DNA from: Dietzia psychralcaliphila
GTDB lineage: Bacteria; Actinomycetota; Actinomycetes; Mycobacteriales; Mycobacteriaceae
Length of the DNA stretch: 64,000 nt
NCBI RefSeq assembly: GCF_003096095.1
Contig: NZ_CP015453.1
Location: 2,294,001-2,358,000 of the forward strand
Direction: 5' to 3'
In this document: positions 26,439-34,422 of the stretch, piece by piece
Position numbering within the stretch: position 1 is the first letter of the stretch
How the letters are laid out: every line of letters begins with the position of its first letter
The notes under the pieces: model-generated
Told to the model about the DNA's origin: nothing
Database searches by the model: none
What the model saw: only the letters and a program-made list of their open reading frames with translations
Program-made: the position numbers and the translations under genes

Positions 26439-27542
26439 ATGAAGGCTGCGGTGTGTGTCGACACGGAATCCCCCCTGGTGATCGAGGACATCCCCATCCC
26501 CGAACCCCGGGAGGGCGAGGTCCTGATCCACAACACCGCCTGCGGGGTGTGCCACACCGACCTGCACGTGATGAAGGGCGAGGTACGGTTCCCGCTCCCC
26601 GGGGTCCTCGGACACGAGGTCTCGGGCGTCGTCGCCGAGGTCGGCCGGGGCGTGACCAACGTCCGCTCGGGCGACCGCGTGGTGGGGTCGTTCATCATGC
26701 CGTGCGGGTGGTGCGAGAACTGCGCCCGCGGGATGGAGGACCTCTGCTCCACGTTCTTCGAGTACAACCGCCTCGGCGGGACCCTGTACGACGGGGAGAC
26801 CAGGCTGCACCGCGCGAACGGTGAGCCGCTGTCGATGTACTCCATGGGCGGCCTCGCCGAGTACAGCGTCACGCCCGCCACCGCCGTGTTCGGCCTGCCG
26901 GAGGAAATCGACCTGAAGGATTCGGCGATCCTGGGCTGCTCGCTGTTCACCGCCTACGGCGCCGTGCGGAACGTCGGGGACGTGCGGACCGGAGAGTCTG
27001 TCGCGGTCGTGGCCGTGGGCGGCGTCGGGCAGAACATCGTCCAGCTGGCCGCGGTGAGTGGCGCCGAATCCGTCATCGCCATCGACGTGGACGAGGAGAA
27101 GCTCGCCCTGGCACGGCGCATGGGCGCCACTCATACGATCAACGCCGCCCAGGTCGACGCGACGGAGGCCGTCATGGGGATCACCGGGGGCAGGGGTGTC
27201 GACGCCGCCTTCGAGGCCCTGGGGTCGGCTGCCACCACCCGTCAGGCCACGGACATCGCCCGCGAGGGCGGCAGGGTCGTGGTGGTGGGCATCCCCCCGG
27301 CGGGAACAGTGTTGGACGTGGACCTCGCGCGGGTCGTGCGCCGCAAGATCCAGATCAAGGGCTCCTACGGTGCCCGCGCGCGGCAGGACGTGCCCGCGCT
27401 CATCCGGTTGCTCGCCGCCGGGAAGCTGGACCTGAGCAGCGTGATCTCCCGGTATGTGGGGCTCGACGACGCGCCGGAGACCTATCAGGCGCTGGACCGC
27501 GGCGAGGTCCTGGGCCGCGCTGTCGTCCTCACCGGCCCCTGA
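26439..27542 (+). CDS. Zinc-dependent alcohol dehydrogenase (MDR family)
   Basis: A 367-residue medium-chain dehydrogenase. Catalytic zinc ligands are Cys in ACGVCHTDLHV, His/Glu in GHEVSGVVAEVG and a later Cys. The structural zinc loop is atypical in spacing (PCGWCENCARGMEDLC). The Rossmann motif is AVVAVGGVGQNIVQLA with Asp after it (VIAIDVDEEKL), pointing to NAD. It may oxidise a hydroxyacyl-CoA or a free alcohol formed in the pathway. It is the last gene of the plus-strand operon and is followed by a 241-bp gap with repeats and a terminator. Confidence 0.9.
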   Translation: MKAAVCVDTESPLVIEDIPIPEPREGEVLIHNTACGVCHTDLHVMKGEVRFPLPGVLGHEVSGVVAEVGRGVTNVRSGDRVVGSFIMPCGWCENCARGMEDLCSTFFEYNRLGGTLYDGETRLHRANGEPLSMYSMGGLAEYSVTPATAVFGLPEEIDLKDSAILGCSLFTAYGAVRNVGDVRTGESVAVVAVGGVGQNIVQLAAVSGAESVIAIDVDEEKLALARRMGATHTINAAQVDATEAVMGITGGRGVDAAFEALGSAATTRQATDIAREGGRVVVVGIPPAGTVLDVDLARVVRRKIQIKGSYGARARQDVPALIRLLAAGKLDLSSVISRYVGLDDAPETYQALDRGEVLGRAVVLTGP

Positions 27543-27614
27543 CCCGCGCCGACTCCCACGCCGAACCCCGCGCCGACTCCCCCGCCGAACCCCGCGCCGA
27601 CTCCCCCGCCGCTG
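27543..27614. repeat. Three tandem 24-bp repeats
   Basis: Units starting CCCGCGCCGACTCCC lie head to tail at 27543-27566, 27567-27590 and 27591-27614, beginning at the base after the alcohol dehydrogenase stop. The first two differ at one position; the third diverges at its end. No spacers, so this is a minisatellite and not a CRISPR array. Confidence 0.85.
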
Positions 27615-27661
27615 GCATCCGCTCCCGCGCCCGCCGTTCCCCACCCATCCACCTCATCGAG

Positions 27662-27710
27662 AAGAGCGTTCCGCGCATTCTCACTCGCCCGATACGTACG
27701 AAACGCTCTT
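27662..27710. promoter_or_regulatory. Inverted repeat with 31-bp spacer in the convergent gap
   Basis: AAGAGCGTT at 27662-27670 is the exact reverse complement of AACGCTCTT at 27702-27710. The spacer contains the palindrome CGTACG. Its position between convergent operons suggests a structural or terminator role, but the relatively AT-rich arms could also be protein sites. Confidence 0.45.
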
Positions 27711-27729
27711 GTCGACGCGAGAACACCGA

Positions 27730-27760
27730 GACCCCGGACTCCCTGAGGGAGGCCGGGGTC
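27730..27760. terminator. Bidirectional terminator hairpin
   Basis: GACCCCGG (27730-27737) pairs with CCGGGGTC (27753-27760), with an inner CTCCC-TGA-GGGAG stem. It lies between the convergent alcohol dehydrogenase and thiolase genes. A G-rich run follows on the plus strand instead of a T-tract. Confidence 0.7.
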
Positions 27761-27783
27761 GCGGGGGGACGACCGGAGTCGGG

Positions 27784-28926
27784 TCAGAGCAGCTCGATGA
27801 TCGTGGCGTTGGCCTGGCCGCCGCCCTCACACATGGTCTGCAGGCCGTAGCGGATCCCATTGGCCTTCATGTGGTGCACCATGTCCGTCATGATGCGGGC
27901 ACCGGACCCGCCCAGCGGGTGGCCGAGGGCGATCGCGCCGCCGTTGGGGTTGAGCTTGGCCGGGTCGGCGCCGGTCTCGGCGAGCCACGCCATCGGGACC
28001 GAGGCGAAGGCCTCGTTGACCTCGAACACCCCTATGTCGTCGATCGTCAGGCCGGACTTCTCCAGGGCCTTGGCGGTGGCCGGGATCGGGGCGGTGAGCA
28101 TGATGACCGGATCGTCGCCGGCGAGCGTCGCCGTGTGGACACGCGCGATCGGGGTGCAGCCGTACCTGGCGGCCGCCTCCTCGCTCATCACCAGGATGGC
28201 GGCAGAGCCGTCCGAGATCTGCGAGGCGTTGCCCGCGTGGATCACACCGTCCTCCTTGAACGGGGTCTTGAGCCCCGCCAGGCCCTCCACGGTGCTCCCG
28301 CGGCGAATGCCCTGGTCGGCGTCGAACACGCCGTCGGGAGTGGCAACCGGGACGATGTGCCCGGCGAAGAACCCGGCGTCCTGGGCTGCGGCGGCCTTCT
28401 CGTGAGACGCCACGGCGAACTCGTCCAGCCGGGTCCGCGTGAGGCCCCACCGCTCGGCGATCATCTCGGCGCCGACACCCTGGTTGGGCATGGTGCCGTC
28501 GTAGCGTCCGAGGAAGTCCGCGCCGTACGGAATGCCCTCACCCGTGATGGAACTGCCCATCGGCTGGCGGGTCATGGACTCGACGCCGCCGGCCACCACC
28601 ACGTCGTGGTAGCCGGACTCCACCACCGCGACGGCGAAGCTCAGCGCCTGCTGCGACGAGCCACACTGACGATCGATGGTCACGCCTGTGACGGTCTCCG
28701 GCCACCCGGCCGACAGGACCGCGGTACGCGCGATGTCACCGGTCTGCTCGCCGGCCTGGGTCACACAACCCCAGATCACGTCTTCGACGATCGCCGGGTC
28801 GACCCCCGCACGCTCGACGAGTGCGTTCAGGACCTTGCCCGACAGGTCGGCCGGATGGACCCCTGCCAGCCCGCCCTTGCGTTTGCCCACCGCGCTGCGC
28901 ACGGCCTCGACGATTACTGCTCCCAT
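27784..28926 (-). CDS. Acetyl-CoA C-acyltransferase (thiolase)
   Basis: A 380-residue thiolase with nucleophilic Cys in TIDRQCGSSQQALS, His in NPNGGAIALGHPLGGSGAR and second Cys in QTMCEGGGQANA, all typical of degradative FadA-like enzymes. The ATG at 28926 is preceded by AGGAGA. It is the distal gene of a four-gene minus-strand operon (kinase - SDR - acyl-CoA dehydrogenase - thiolase) and would perform the final cleavage. The 110-bp gap to the upstream gene contains degenerate CTCTG/TTCTG-type runs but no obvious promoter. Confidence 0.94.
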   Translation of the reverse strand: MGAVIVEAVRSAVGKRKGGLAGVHPADLSGKVLNALVERAGVDPAIVEDVIWGCVTQAGEQTGDIARTAVLSAGWPETVTGVTIDRQCGSSQQALSFAVAVVESGYHDVVVAGGVESMTRQPMGSSITGEGIPYGADFLGRYDGTMPNQGVGAEMIAERWGLTRTRLDEFAVASHEKAAAAQDAGFFAGHIVPVATPDGVFDADQGIRRGSTVEGLAGLKTPFKEDGVIHAGNASQISDGSAAILVMSEEAAARYGCTPIARVHTATLAGDDPVIMLTAPIPATAKALEKSGLTIDDIGVFEVNEAFASVPMAWLAETGADPAKLNPNGGAIALGHPLGGSGARIMTDMVHHMKANGIRYGLQTMCEGGGQANATIIELL

Positions 28927-29036
28927 GATGTGTCTCCTGGTGTGGACTCGCCACAGCGACTGGTCCTGTCTCGGCGACCGGCCCAGTCTCTGCGTCTGAG
29001 TGTTTCTGCTTCTGGTTCTCGTTTGCCGGTTCTTGT

Positions 29037-30242
29037 CTAGCCGACGTACGGCGGCGTGCGCTTGAGTTCGCCGCGCGCGATGGTGCGGCGGTGCACGGCG
29101 TCGGGGCCGTCGACGATCCGCAGGGCCCGCGCCCAGGCGTAGAAGTACGCGAGGGGGGTGTCGTCGGAGACGCCGGCGCCGCCGAAGATCTCGATCGCAC
29201 GGTCGATCACGGTGCACGCGACCTGCGGTGCGATCACCTTGATGGCCGAGATCTCGAACCGGGCCTCCTTGGCGCCGACGGTGTCGATCATCCACGCGCA
29301 GTGCTGGACCTGCAGGCGTGCCTGGTCGATCTCGATACGGGAGTTGGCGATGTGCTCCTGGACCACGCCCTGTTCGGACAGGTACCCGCCGAAGGCGTGG
29401 CGCGACTTGGCTCGGTCGACCATCAGGGCCAACGCCCGCTCGGCCATCCCGATCGCGCGCATGGCGTGGTGGATCCGGCCCGGCCCGAGGCGCGCCTGCG
29501 CGATCGCGAACCCGGCGCCCTCCTCACCCAGCAGGTTCGACGTCGGCACCCGGACGTCCGAGAAGACGAGCTCGCAGTGACCGTGCTGGTCCTGGTAGCC
29601 GAACAGCGGGAGGTTGCGCTCGATCGTGAGCCCCGGGGTACCCCGCGGGACCAGGACCATCGACTGCTGGCGGTGGGTCTGAGCGGACTCGTCCGTCTTG
29701 CCCATGACGATGAAGATCTCGCAGCGCTTGTCCGCCACGCCCGTGATCCACCACTTGCGGCCGTTGATCACGTACTCGTCGCCCTCACGGCGGATGACGG
29801 TTTGCACGTTGGTCGCGTCCGAGGACGCGACGTCCGGCTCGGTCATGGCGTACGCCGACCGGATCCTGCCCTCCTTGAGCGGCTCGAGATACGCGGCCTT
29901 CTGCTCGTCGGTCCCGAACAGGTGGAAGGTCTCCATGTTCCCGGTGTCGGGCGCCTGCGAATTGATCGCCTCGGGGGCGATCACGGGCGACCAGCCGGAG
30001 ATCTCCGAGACCGCCGCGAACTCGAGGTTGGAGATTCCGGACCACTCCGGCAGGAAGAGGTTCCACAACCCACGACGCCGCGCCTCCTCCTTGAGCTCCT
30101 CCATGACGGGCGGGTGCTCGTGGTCGCCGTGCGTGCGCAGGTACTCGGCCCACACCGGCTCGGCGGGGAACACATGCTCGCGCATGAACTCCCACATGTT
30201 CTCCTGCAGCTCGGCGCTGCGCTGACTGTGCGCGAATTCCAT
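29037..30242 (-). CDS. Acyl-CoA dehydrogenase, ACAD10/11-like (Asp in place of catalytic Glu)
   Basis: A 401-residue acyl-CoA dehydrogenase of the ACAD10/11 or LvaC type. MTEPDVASSDATNVQT replaces the usual TEPGAGSD signature, and the C-terminus reads ALRIVDGPDAVHRRTIA, where ordinary members have the EGTxEIQ catalytic Glu. HCELVFSDVRVP and EIFGGAGVSDDTPLA are also class-specific. In human ACAD10/11 and Pseudomonas LvaC, such enzymes work on 4-phosphoryloxyacyl-CoAs made by a linked APH-like kinase. A kinase of that type is two genes upstream here, so the same chemistry is likely. AGGAG precedes the ATG. Confidence 0.9.
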   Translation of the reverse strand: MEFAHSQRSAELQENMWEFMREHVFPAEPVWAEYLRTHGDHEHPPVMEELKEEARRRGLWNLFLPEWSGISNLEFAAVSEISGWSPVIAPEAINSQAPDTGNMETFHLFGTDEQKAAYLEPLKEGRIRSAYAMTEPDVASSDATNVQTVIRREGDEYVINGRKWWITGVADKRCEIFIVMGKTDESAQTHRQQSMVLVPRGTPGLTIERNLPLFGYQDQHGHCELVFSDVRVPTSNLLGEEGAGFAIAQARLGPGRIHHAMRAIGMAERALALMVDRAKSRHAFGGYLSEQGVVQEHIANSRIEIDQARLQVQHCAWMIDTVGAKEARFEISAIKVIAPQVACTVIDRAIEIFGGAGVSDDTPLAYFYAWARALRIVDGPDAVHRRTIARGELKRTPPYVG

Positions 30243-30281
30243 GGTGATGTCTCCTGGGTCGAGAACTGGTGAGGAAGAGGA

Positions 30282-31121
30282 CTAGTGAAGGGTCATGCCG
30301 CCGTCGACGGTGAGGGTCGACCCGGTGATGAACGACGAGGCGTCGGAGGCGAGGAAGAGAAGGGCGGAGTCGAGTTCCGGTTGCAGCCCGAGCCGACCGA
30401 AGATCGTGCGTCCGGTGATGTCGGCGAGCATCGTCTCGGGGATCTCGTCGGTCATCTCCGAGGCGAAGTACCCGGGGGCCAGCGCATTGACCCGGATGCC
30501 CCGGCGGCTCCCCCACTGCGCGGCGAGGTCCCGGGTCAGGCCCAGGACCGCGGCCTTGGACGCCGAGTAGGCGGCCTGCGGGGCGAATCCCGCGGTCAGA
30601 CCGAGGACGCTGGCCACGTTGACGATGCTCGACCCGGGCTCCATGACGGCCGCGCACTCCTTGGCCGCCCAGTAGGCGCCGTGGAGGTTGACGTCCACGA
30701 CGCTCCGGAACTGCTCCGGTGTCTCCTTGAGCGCGGGCACTGCGGTGCCGCTGCCGGCGTTGTTGACCAGGATGTCGATCCGGCCGTGGGAGTCCATGGC
30801 AGAGCGGACCATCTCGGCACACGCCTCGGGGTCCGCGACGTCACAGGCCACCGTCGACGCCGTACCGCCGGCCGCGCGGAGCTCCTCGGCGAGTGCGTCG
30901 AGGCGCTCCCGACGGCGGGCGGCCAGGACGACCGTCGCACCGGCGGAGGACAGGGCGCGGGCGAACCCGGCCCCGAGTCCGGACGACGCGCCGGTGATCA
31001 CCGCGACGCGCCCGTCGAGGCGGAAGCGGTCGAGCACAGGCAGCGCCGTGGTCGGACCCGTGCGGGGGTCGACCGGCACGGGCGCGTCGGGGACGGGAGC
31101 GTGGGACGCGGGATCAGCCAT
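30282..31121 (-). CDS. Short-chain dehydrogenase
   Basis: A 279-residue classical SDR after a proline/alanine-rich N-terminal extension of about 30 residues. The cofactor motif is TGASSGLG, followed by NNAG, catalytic Ser in IVNVASVLG, Tyr/Lys in YSASKAA, and C-terminal LTVDGGMTLH. ARRRERL after the second strand suggests NADP(H). In the Pseudomonas lva pathway an SDR interconverts 4-keto and 4-hydroxyacyl-CoA; that role, or 3-hydroxyacyl-CoA oxidation, would fit. Its ATG overlaps the upstream kinase stop by 1 bp. Confidence 0.9.
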   Translation of the reverse strand: MADPASHAPVPDAPVPVDPRTGPTTALPVLDRFRLDGRVAVITGASSGLGAGFARALSSAGATVVLAARRRERLDALAEELRAAGGTASTVACDVADPEACAEMVRSAMDSHGRIDILVNNAGSGTAVPALKETPEQFRSVVDVNLHGAYWAAKECAAVMEPGSSIVNVASVLGLTAGFAPQAAYSASKAAVLGLTRDLAAQWGSRRGIRVNALAPGYFASEMTDEIPETMLADITGRTIFGRLGLQPELDSALLFLASDASSFITGSTLTVDGGMTLH

Positions 31122-32191
31122 CAGTTGGTGCCTTTCCGGGAGTCGAGGATCGCATGGCCGTGATCCACCAACTCGCGGATCTGAGGGCCGATGTCGCCGA
31201 AGTCCTGCCCGGCCATGTCACCGGCCTCCGAGCGGGTGGCCACACCCTGGGCGATCGCCGCGAACTTGAACGTGGCGAACGCCAGGTACCACGGCATGTG
31301 GGACGGATCGGTGTCGGTCGCCGCGCAGTACCGGTCGAGCAGCCGCTGCGGGCCGGGCCATCCGGGTTCGGTGGTCAGGCTGGGGATGAGCGGCACCGTC
31401 GGCCCGTCCGGATCGCCCCAGTACAGAACCGTCTGTGCCAGGTCGGCGACCGGGTCACCGAGGGTCGACAGCTCCCAGTCGAGGATCGCCTTGATGCGCC
31501 CCGGGTCGTCGGGGTCCACGACATAGTTGTCCATGCGGTAGTCGCCGTGGATGATCCGCGACGACGGCGAGGTGGGCATGCTCTCGCCGAGACGCGCCGC
31601 CAGGTCGGGCAGGCGTTCGGCGCGGACGGACCCGGTGGCCTTCTCCGACTGGCCCAGCCACCGGCGCAGCTGCCGCTCGAGGTAACCGTCGGGACGGCCC
31701 AGGTCGCCCAGGCCCACGGCGTCCTGATCCACGGCGTGGAGAGCGACCATCGCGTCGATCTGCGCGTCGGCCATGGCCGCCTTGTCGTCGTCGGATTCCG
31801 CGAAGCCCGGCGGCAACGCGTCGCGGATGACGTGGCCGACCACCTTCTCCATCACGTAGTACGGAACGCCGAGGTCCTCCCCGGTGGTCTCGTTGAGCAC
31901 CACCCGGGCCACCGGCACGTCCGTGTCGGCCAGACCCAGCTGGATCCGCGCCTCGCGCCCCATGTCGTGGGCGCTGGGCAGGAGCTGGCCCGTCGGCGGG
32001 CGCCTGAGGATGAGCTCCCCCGCGTCCGAGCGGAGCGTGAAGGTGAGGTTGGACTTGCCCCCCGCGATGAGCTCGGCGTCGAAGTCCCCCCACGCCTGCT
32101 CGCCGGTGGCCTCGGCGATCCTGGGCCCCACGACGTCGGGGCGGAGCAACTGGTCCAGCGGGAGGTCGGGACCATCATCCTGTGCTGACAT
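31121..32191 (-). CDS. APH-family kinase, candidate 4-hydroxyacyl-CoA kinase (LvaA/ACAD10-like)
   Basis: A 356-residue aminoglycoside-phosphotransferase-fold protein. The glycine-rich strand contains GGKSNLTFTLRSD and LILRRPPTG, the catalytic loop is IIHGDYRMDNYVV, and the metal-binding Asp lies in AILDWELSTLGDPVADLA. The PPTGQLLPSAHDMGREARIQ segment is typical of the subfamily fused to, or encoded beside, acyl-CoA dehydrogenases (ACAD10/11, fadE36, LvaA) and not of drug-resistance enzymes. It is the first gene of the operon, preceded by GAGGAG, with a TetR-type palindrome upstream. Likely reaction: phosphorylation of a 4-hydroxyacyl-CoA hydroxyl. Confidence 0.88.
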   Translation of the reverse strand: MSAQDDGPDLPLDQLLRPDVVGPRIAEATGEQAWGDFDAELIAGGKSNLTFTLRSDAGELILRRPPTGQLLPSAHDMGREARIQLGLADTDVPVARVVLNETTGEDLGVPYYVMEKVVGHVIRDALPPGFAESDDDKAAMADAQIDAMVALHAVDQDAVGLGDLGRPDGYLERQLRRWLGQSEKATGSVRAERLPDLAARLGESMPTSPSSRIIHGDYRMDNYVVDPDDPGRIKAILDWELSTLGDPVADLAQTVLYWGDPDGPTVPLIPSLTTEPGWPGPQRLLDRYCAATDTDPSHMPWYLAFATFKFAAIAQGVATRSEAGDMAGQDFGDIGPQIRELVDHGHAILDSRKGTN

Positions 32192-32220
32192 TCACTTCTC
32201 CTCGTGGACGACCCGTCGGG

Positions 32221-32236
32221 CCGAGCGATCGTTCGG
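32221..32236. promoter_or_regulatory. Candidate TetR operator
   Basis: CCGAGCGATCGTTCGG is a 16-bp palindrome with 14 of 16 symmetric positions, between the divergent kinase operon and the TetR gene. This form is typical of actinobacterial TetR-family operators. It suggests that the adjacent TetR represses both directions. Confidence 0.65.
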
Positions 32237-32322
32237 TCTGTACGGTGGAGTGTGGCCCAGGACACCAGTCCGGGTCAAGCCTCGCGCCCGAGCGGCGCTC
32301 CGCGAACCGAGGGGGAAACCGT

Positions 32323-32928
32323 ATGGCGCCGAAGGACTGGCGGGCCCCCGGGCCGGACCCGCTACCTCCCGTGCTGCGGGCCGCCCTCGAGGTGTTCGCA
32401 CGTCACGGCTACCACGGCGCGTCGATCCGCACGATCGCCGACGCCGCCGGATTGTCGGTCCCGGGCCTGTACCACCACTACCCGTCCAAGCAGGCCATTC
32501 TCCGCGCGGTGGCGGAGGCGACGATGACGGAGATGCTCGAACACACCACCGCGGCCGCCGACGATGCCGGCAGCGACCCCGCCGCCAGGTTCGACAACAT
32601 CGTGGAGTGCCTGGCCCGGTTCCACATGGCGCGCCGCGACCACGCCTTCGTCGCCTCCACCGAGATGCGCAGCATGGAGCCGGAGGTCAGGGCGAGGCAC
32701 GTGGCGCAACGAGACACTCAGCAGAAGATGCTCGAGGATGCCATCGAGGCAGGAGTGGAGTCGGGGGTGTTCGAGTGCGCCCATACGGCGGATGCCGCCC
32801 GGGCGGTCGCCTCCCTGTGCGTGTCGATCGCCTCCTGGTACCGGACGGACGGTCCGCTCTCCCCCGACGAGATCGTCCAGCGCCATCTGGGGTTCGCGCG
32901 CGGCATGGTCGGCGCGGCACGAGCCTGA
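32323..32928 (+). CDS. TetR-family transcriptional regulator
   Basis: A 201-residue TetR regulator. The DNA-binding domain covers about residues 15-62: LRAALEVFARHGYHGASIRT, IADAAGLSVPGLYHHYPSKQAIL. The C-terminal ligand domain is helical (FDNIVECLARFHMARRDHAF, ASWYRTDGPLSPDEIVQRHL), similar to fatty-acid or acyl-CoA responsive regulators. An AGGGGG ribosome site precedes ATG 32323. It is divergent from the kinase-ACAD-SDR-thiolase operon with a palindrome between, so that operon is the probable target and an acyl-CoA the probable inducer. Confidence 0.92.
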   Translation: MAPKDWRAPGPDPLPPVLRAALEVFARHGYHGASIRTIADAAGLSVPGLYHHYPSKQAILRAVAEATMTEMLEHTTAAADDAGSDPAARFDNIVECLARFHMARRDHAFVASTEMRSMEPEVRARHVAQRDTQQKMLEDAIEAGVESGVFECAHTADAARAVASLCVSIASWYRTDGPLSPDEIVQRHLGFARGMVGAARA

Positions 32929-32945
32929 CCGCACCACGGCTCCGG

Positions 32946-33665
32946 TCAGCGACGGCGCTTGCCCCGGCCCGCCGACGTCGAGCCCCGTTCAGCCCGGGCG
33001 CGCGCGGCCTTGGCGGCCGTCTTCTGCTTGGCATTGAGCTTCTGCCTCGGGGGCTCGCCCCCGCCCCGCGTGGTCGCGGCGGTCCGGCCGCGGACGATCC
33101 CGACGAACTCGTCGATCAGCTCGTCCCCCTCGCGCCGCGGCGACCACGCCACGCCCATGCGGGTGGCGGGCACGCCGTCGATCGGGCGGACCACCACGTC
33201 GCGGCGGCTCAGCGACCGCGCGTACGGCAGCGGCAAGACAAGGAGCCCGACCCCGGCCGCGACCAGGTCCACCGCGGCCGACACCTCGTCCGGGGTCGCG
33301 GCGATCGCGTCGACGGGGTCGAGCCACTGCTCGCCCTCGAGGTCCGCCACGGCCACCGTGTCGAACGCGGCCAGCTCGTGATCCTTCTCCGCCAGCACCG
33401 CCATGGTCTCGGTGTACAGCGGCACCCTGAGCAGGCCGGGCGGCGAGGATCGCGGGGCCGCGTCGGGTTCGCGGAGGAAGATCACGTCGAACCCCACGTC
33501 CCCGGCGACCCGGGCCAGCGCCGAGCGCGGATCCCCCGAGCGCCGCGCCGAGATCGGCACCTCGGGATTGCGCTCGCGCCACCGGGTGAGCCACTTGTCG
33601 GGCTGCACGCCCGGGACGTAGCCGATGGCCAGGCTCCGCCGGTCCGGACCGGTATCCTCGTTCAC
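32946..33665 (-). CDS. LysR substrate-binding domain protein without DNA-binding domain
   Basis: A 239-residue protein that begins directly in a LysR-type effector domain (SLAIGYVPGVQPDKWLTRWR, GLLRVPLYTETMAVLAEKDH, GVGLLVLPLPYARSLSRRDV) and has no helix-turn-helix. About 45 C-terminal residues are strongly basic and alanine-rich (KLNAKQKTAAKAARARAERG, then RGKRRR), which could bind nucleic acid. HTH-less members of this kind are found elsewhere in Mycobacteriales. I see no upstream sequence encoding a lost HTH. Function unknown. It converges on the TetR gene at 32323. Confidence 0.8.
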   Translation of the reverse strand: MNEDTGPDRRSLAIGYVPGVQPDKWLTRWRERNPEVPISARRSGDPRSALARVAGDVGFDVIFLREPDAAPRSSPPGLLRVPLYTETMAVLAEKDHELAAFDTVAVADLEGEQWLDPVDAIAATPDEVSAAVDLVAAGVGLLVLPLPYARSLSRRDVVVRPIDGVPATRMGVAWSPRREGDELIDEFVGIVRGRTAATTRGGGEPPRQKLNAKQKTAAKAARARAERGSTSAGRGKRRR

Positions 33666-33700
33666 CCCTCAACGGTAGCCGCTGCTCCGTGAACCCCGGA

Positions 33701-34315
33701 TCAGTGCACCAACCGTGAACAGGCATCTGCCACCGAATCGCCGATCGCGGTGAGGGGCCGCACCCCATCCGGCCGGTACCAGGTCCACACGGAGCTGACC
33801 ATTCCCAGAATCAGCCGTCCCAGCTCCTCCTCGTCCCGCCGTGGGAACTCACCGGAGTCCATTCCGCGCGCCAGCAACGAGATCCAGTCCTGCTCCACCG
33901 CGCGCGAGTGCTCCACCGCCGTCTGGCGCTCTTCCTCTTCTCGCTCAGTGGAACGCGTGGTCTCCAGGATGCCGACGTGGTGCACCAGAATTCGGGCTTG
34001 AAGCGCCTCACTGGCGGTGACGTCGTATACACCTCGCACCGCGGCCCGCAGAGCCGATTCAGCATCCACGGAGTCCTTCACGGCCTCAGAGAAGCGCCGA
34101 TGAGAGTGGTCGAGCTCGGTACTCATGATCGTGAGCAGGCAGTGAGCTTTGGATTCAAAGTAGTGATATAGCGCTGTCTGACCGATTCCCACCTCGTGCG
34201 CGATCGTCGCCCACTTGGTGTGCTCGTATCCAGCAGATCCGAAGTGGTCGACCGCGACCCGGAGAATCGCCTTCCTCTTGGACCTGGAACTCTCCATCCT
34301 GGCGTGCTGCACCAT
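33701..34315 (-). CDS. TetR-family transcriptional regulator
   Basis: A 204-residue (or 198 from the second ATG at 34297) TetR regulator with RKAILRVAVDHFGSAGYEHT, KWATIAHEVGIGQTALYHYFESKAHCL as the HTH domain and a helical C-terminal domain ending WTWYRPDGVRPLTAIGDSVA. Its target is not evident: it lies between the LysR-domain gene and glyA, with all three on the same strand. A 16-bp palindrome 25 bp upstream of the start suggests autoregulation. Its codon use is slightly less GC-rich than that of its neighbours. Confidence 0.88.
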   Translation of the reverse strand: MVQHARMESSRSKRKAILRVAVDHFGSAGYEHTKWATIAHEVGIGQTALYHYFESKAHCLLTIMSTELDHSHRRFSEAVKDSVDAESALRAAVRGVYDVTASEALQARILVHHVGILETTRSTEREEEERQTAVEHSRAVEQDWISLLARGMDSGEFPRRDEEELGRLILGMVSSVWTWYRPDGVRPLTAIGDSVADACSRLVH

Positions 34316-34339
34316 CCCTCATCCCCCTGACCGTGGCCT

Positions 34340-34355
34340 CGAACCTCGCGGTTCG
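34340..34355. promoter_or_regulatory. Candidate operator of the TetR gene at 33701
   Basis: CGAACC-TCGC-GGTTCG is a perfect 6-bp inverted repeat with a 4-bp spacer (the whole 16-mer is nearly symmetric), 25 bp upstream of the TetR start. Placement fits autorepression. Confidence 0.55.
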
Positions 34356-34422
34356 GAGTACGTCGCATCCGACTCGGAACCATCCACTCCGGCGCCCCCT
34401 GCGCTTGGCCCGCCCCCTACGC

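Noticed and set aside
27543-27614. CRISPR array
   Set aside because: The 24-bp units are directly adjacent without spacers and no cas genes are near.
31121-32191. Aminoglycoside resistance gene
   Set aside because: The APH fold is present, but subfamily motifs and the operon with an ACAD10/11-like dehydrogenase point to acyl-CoA metabolism.
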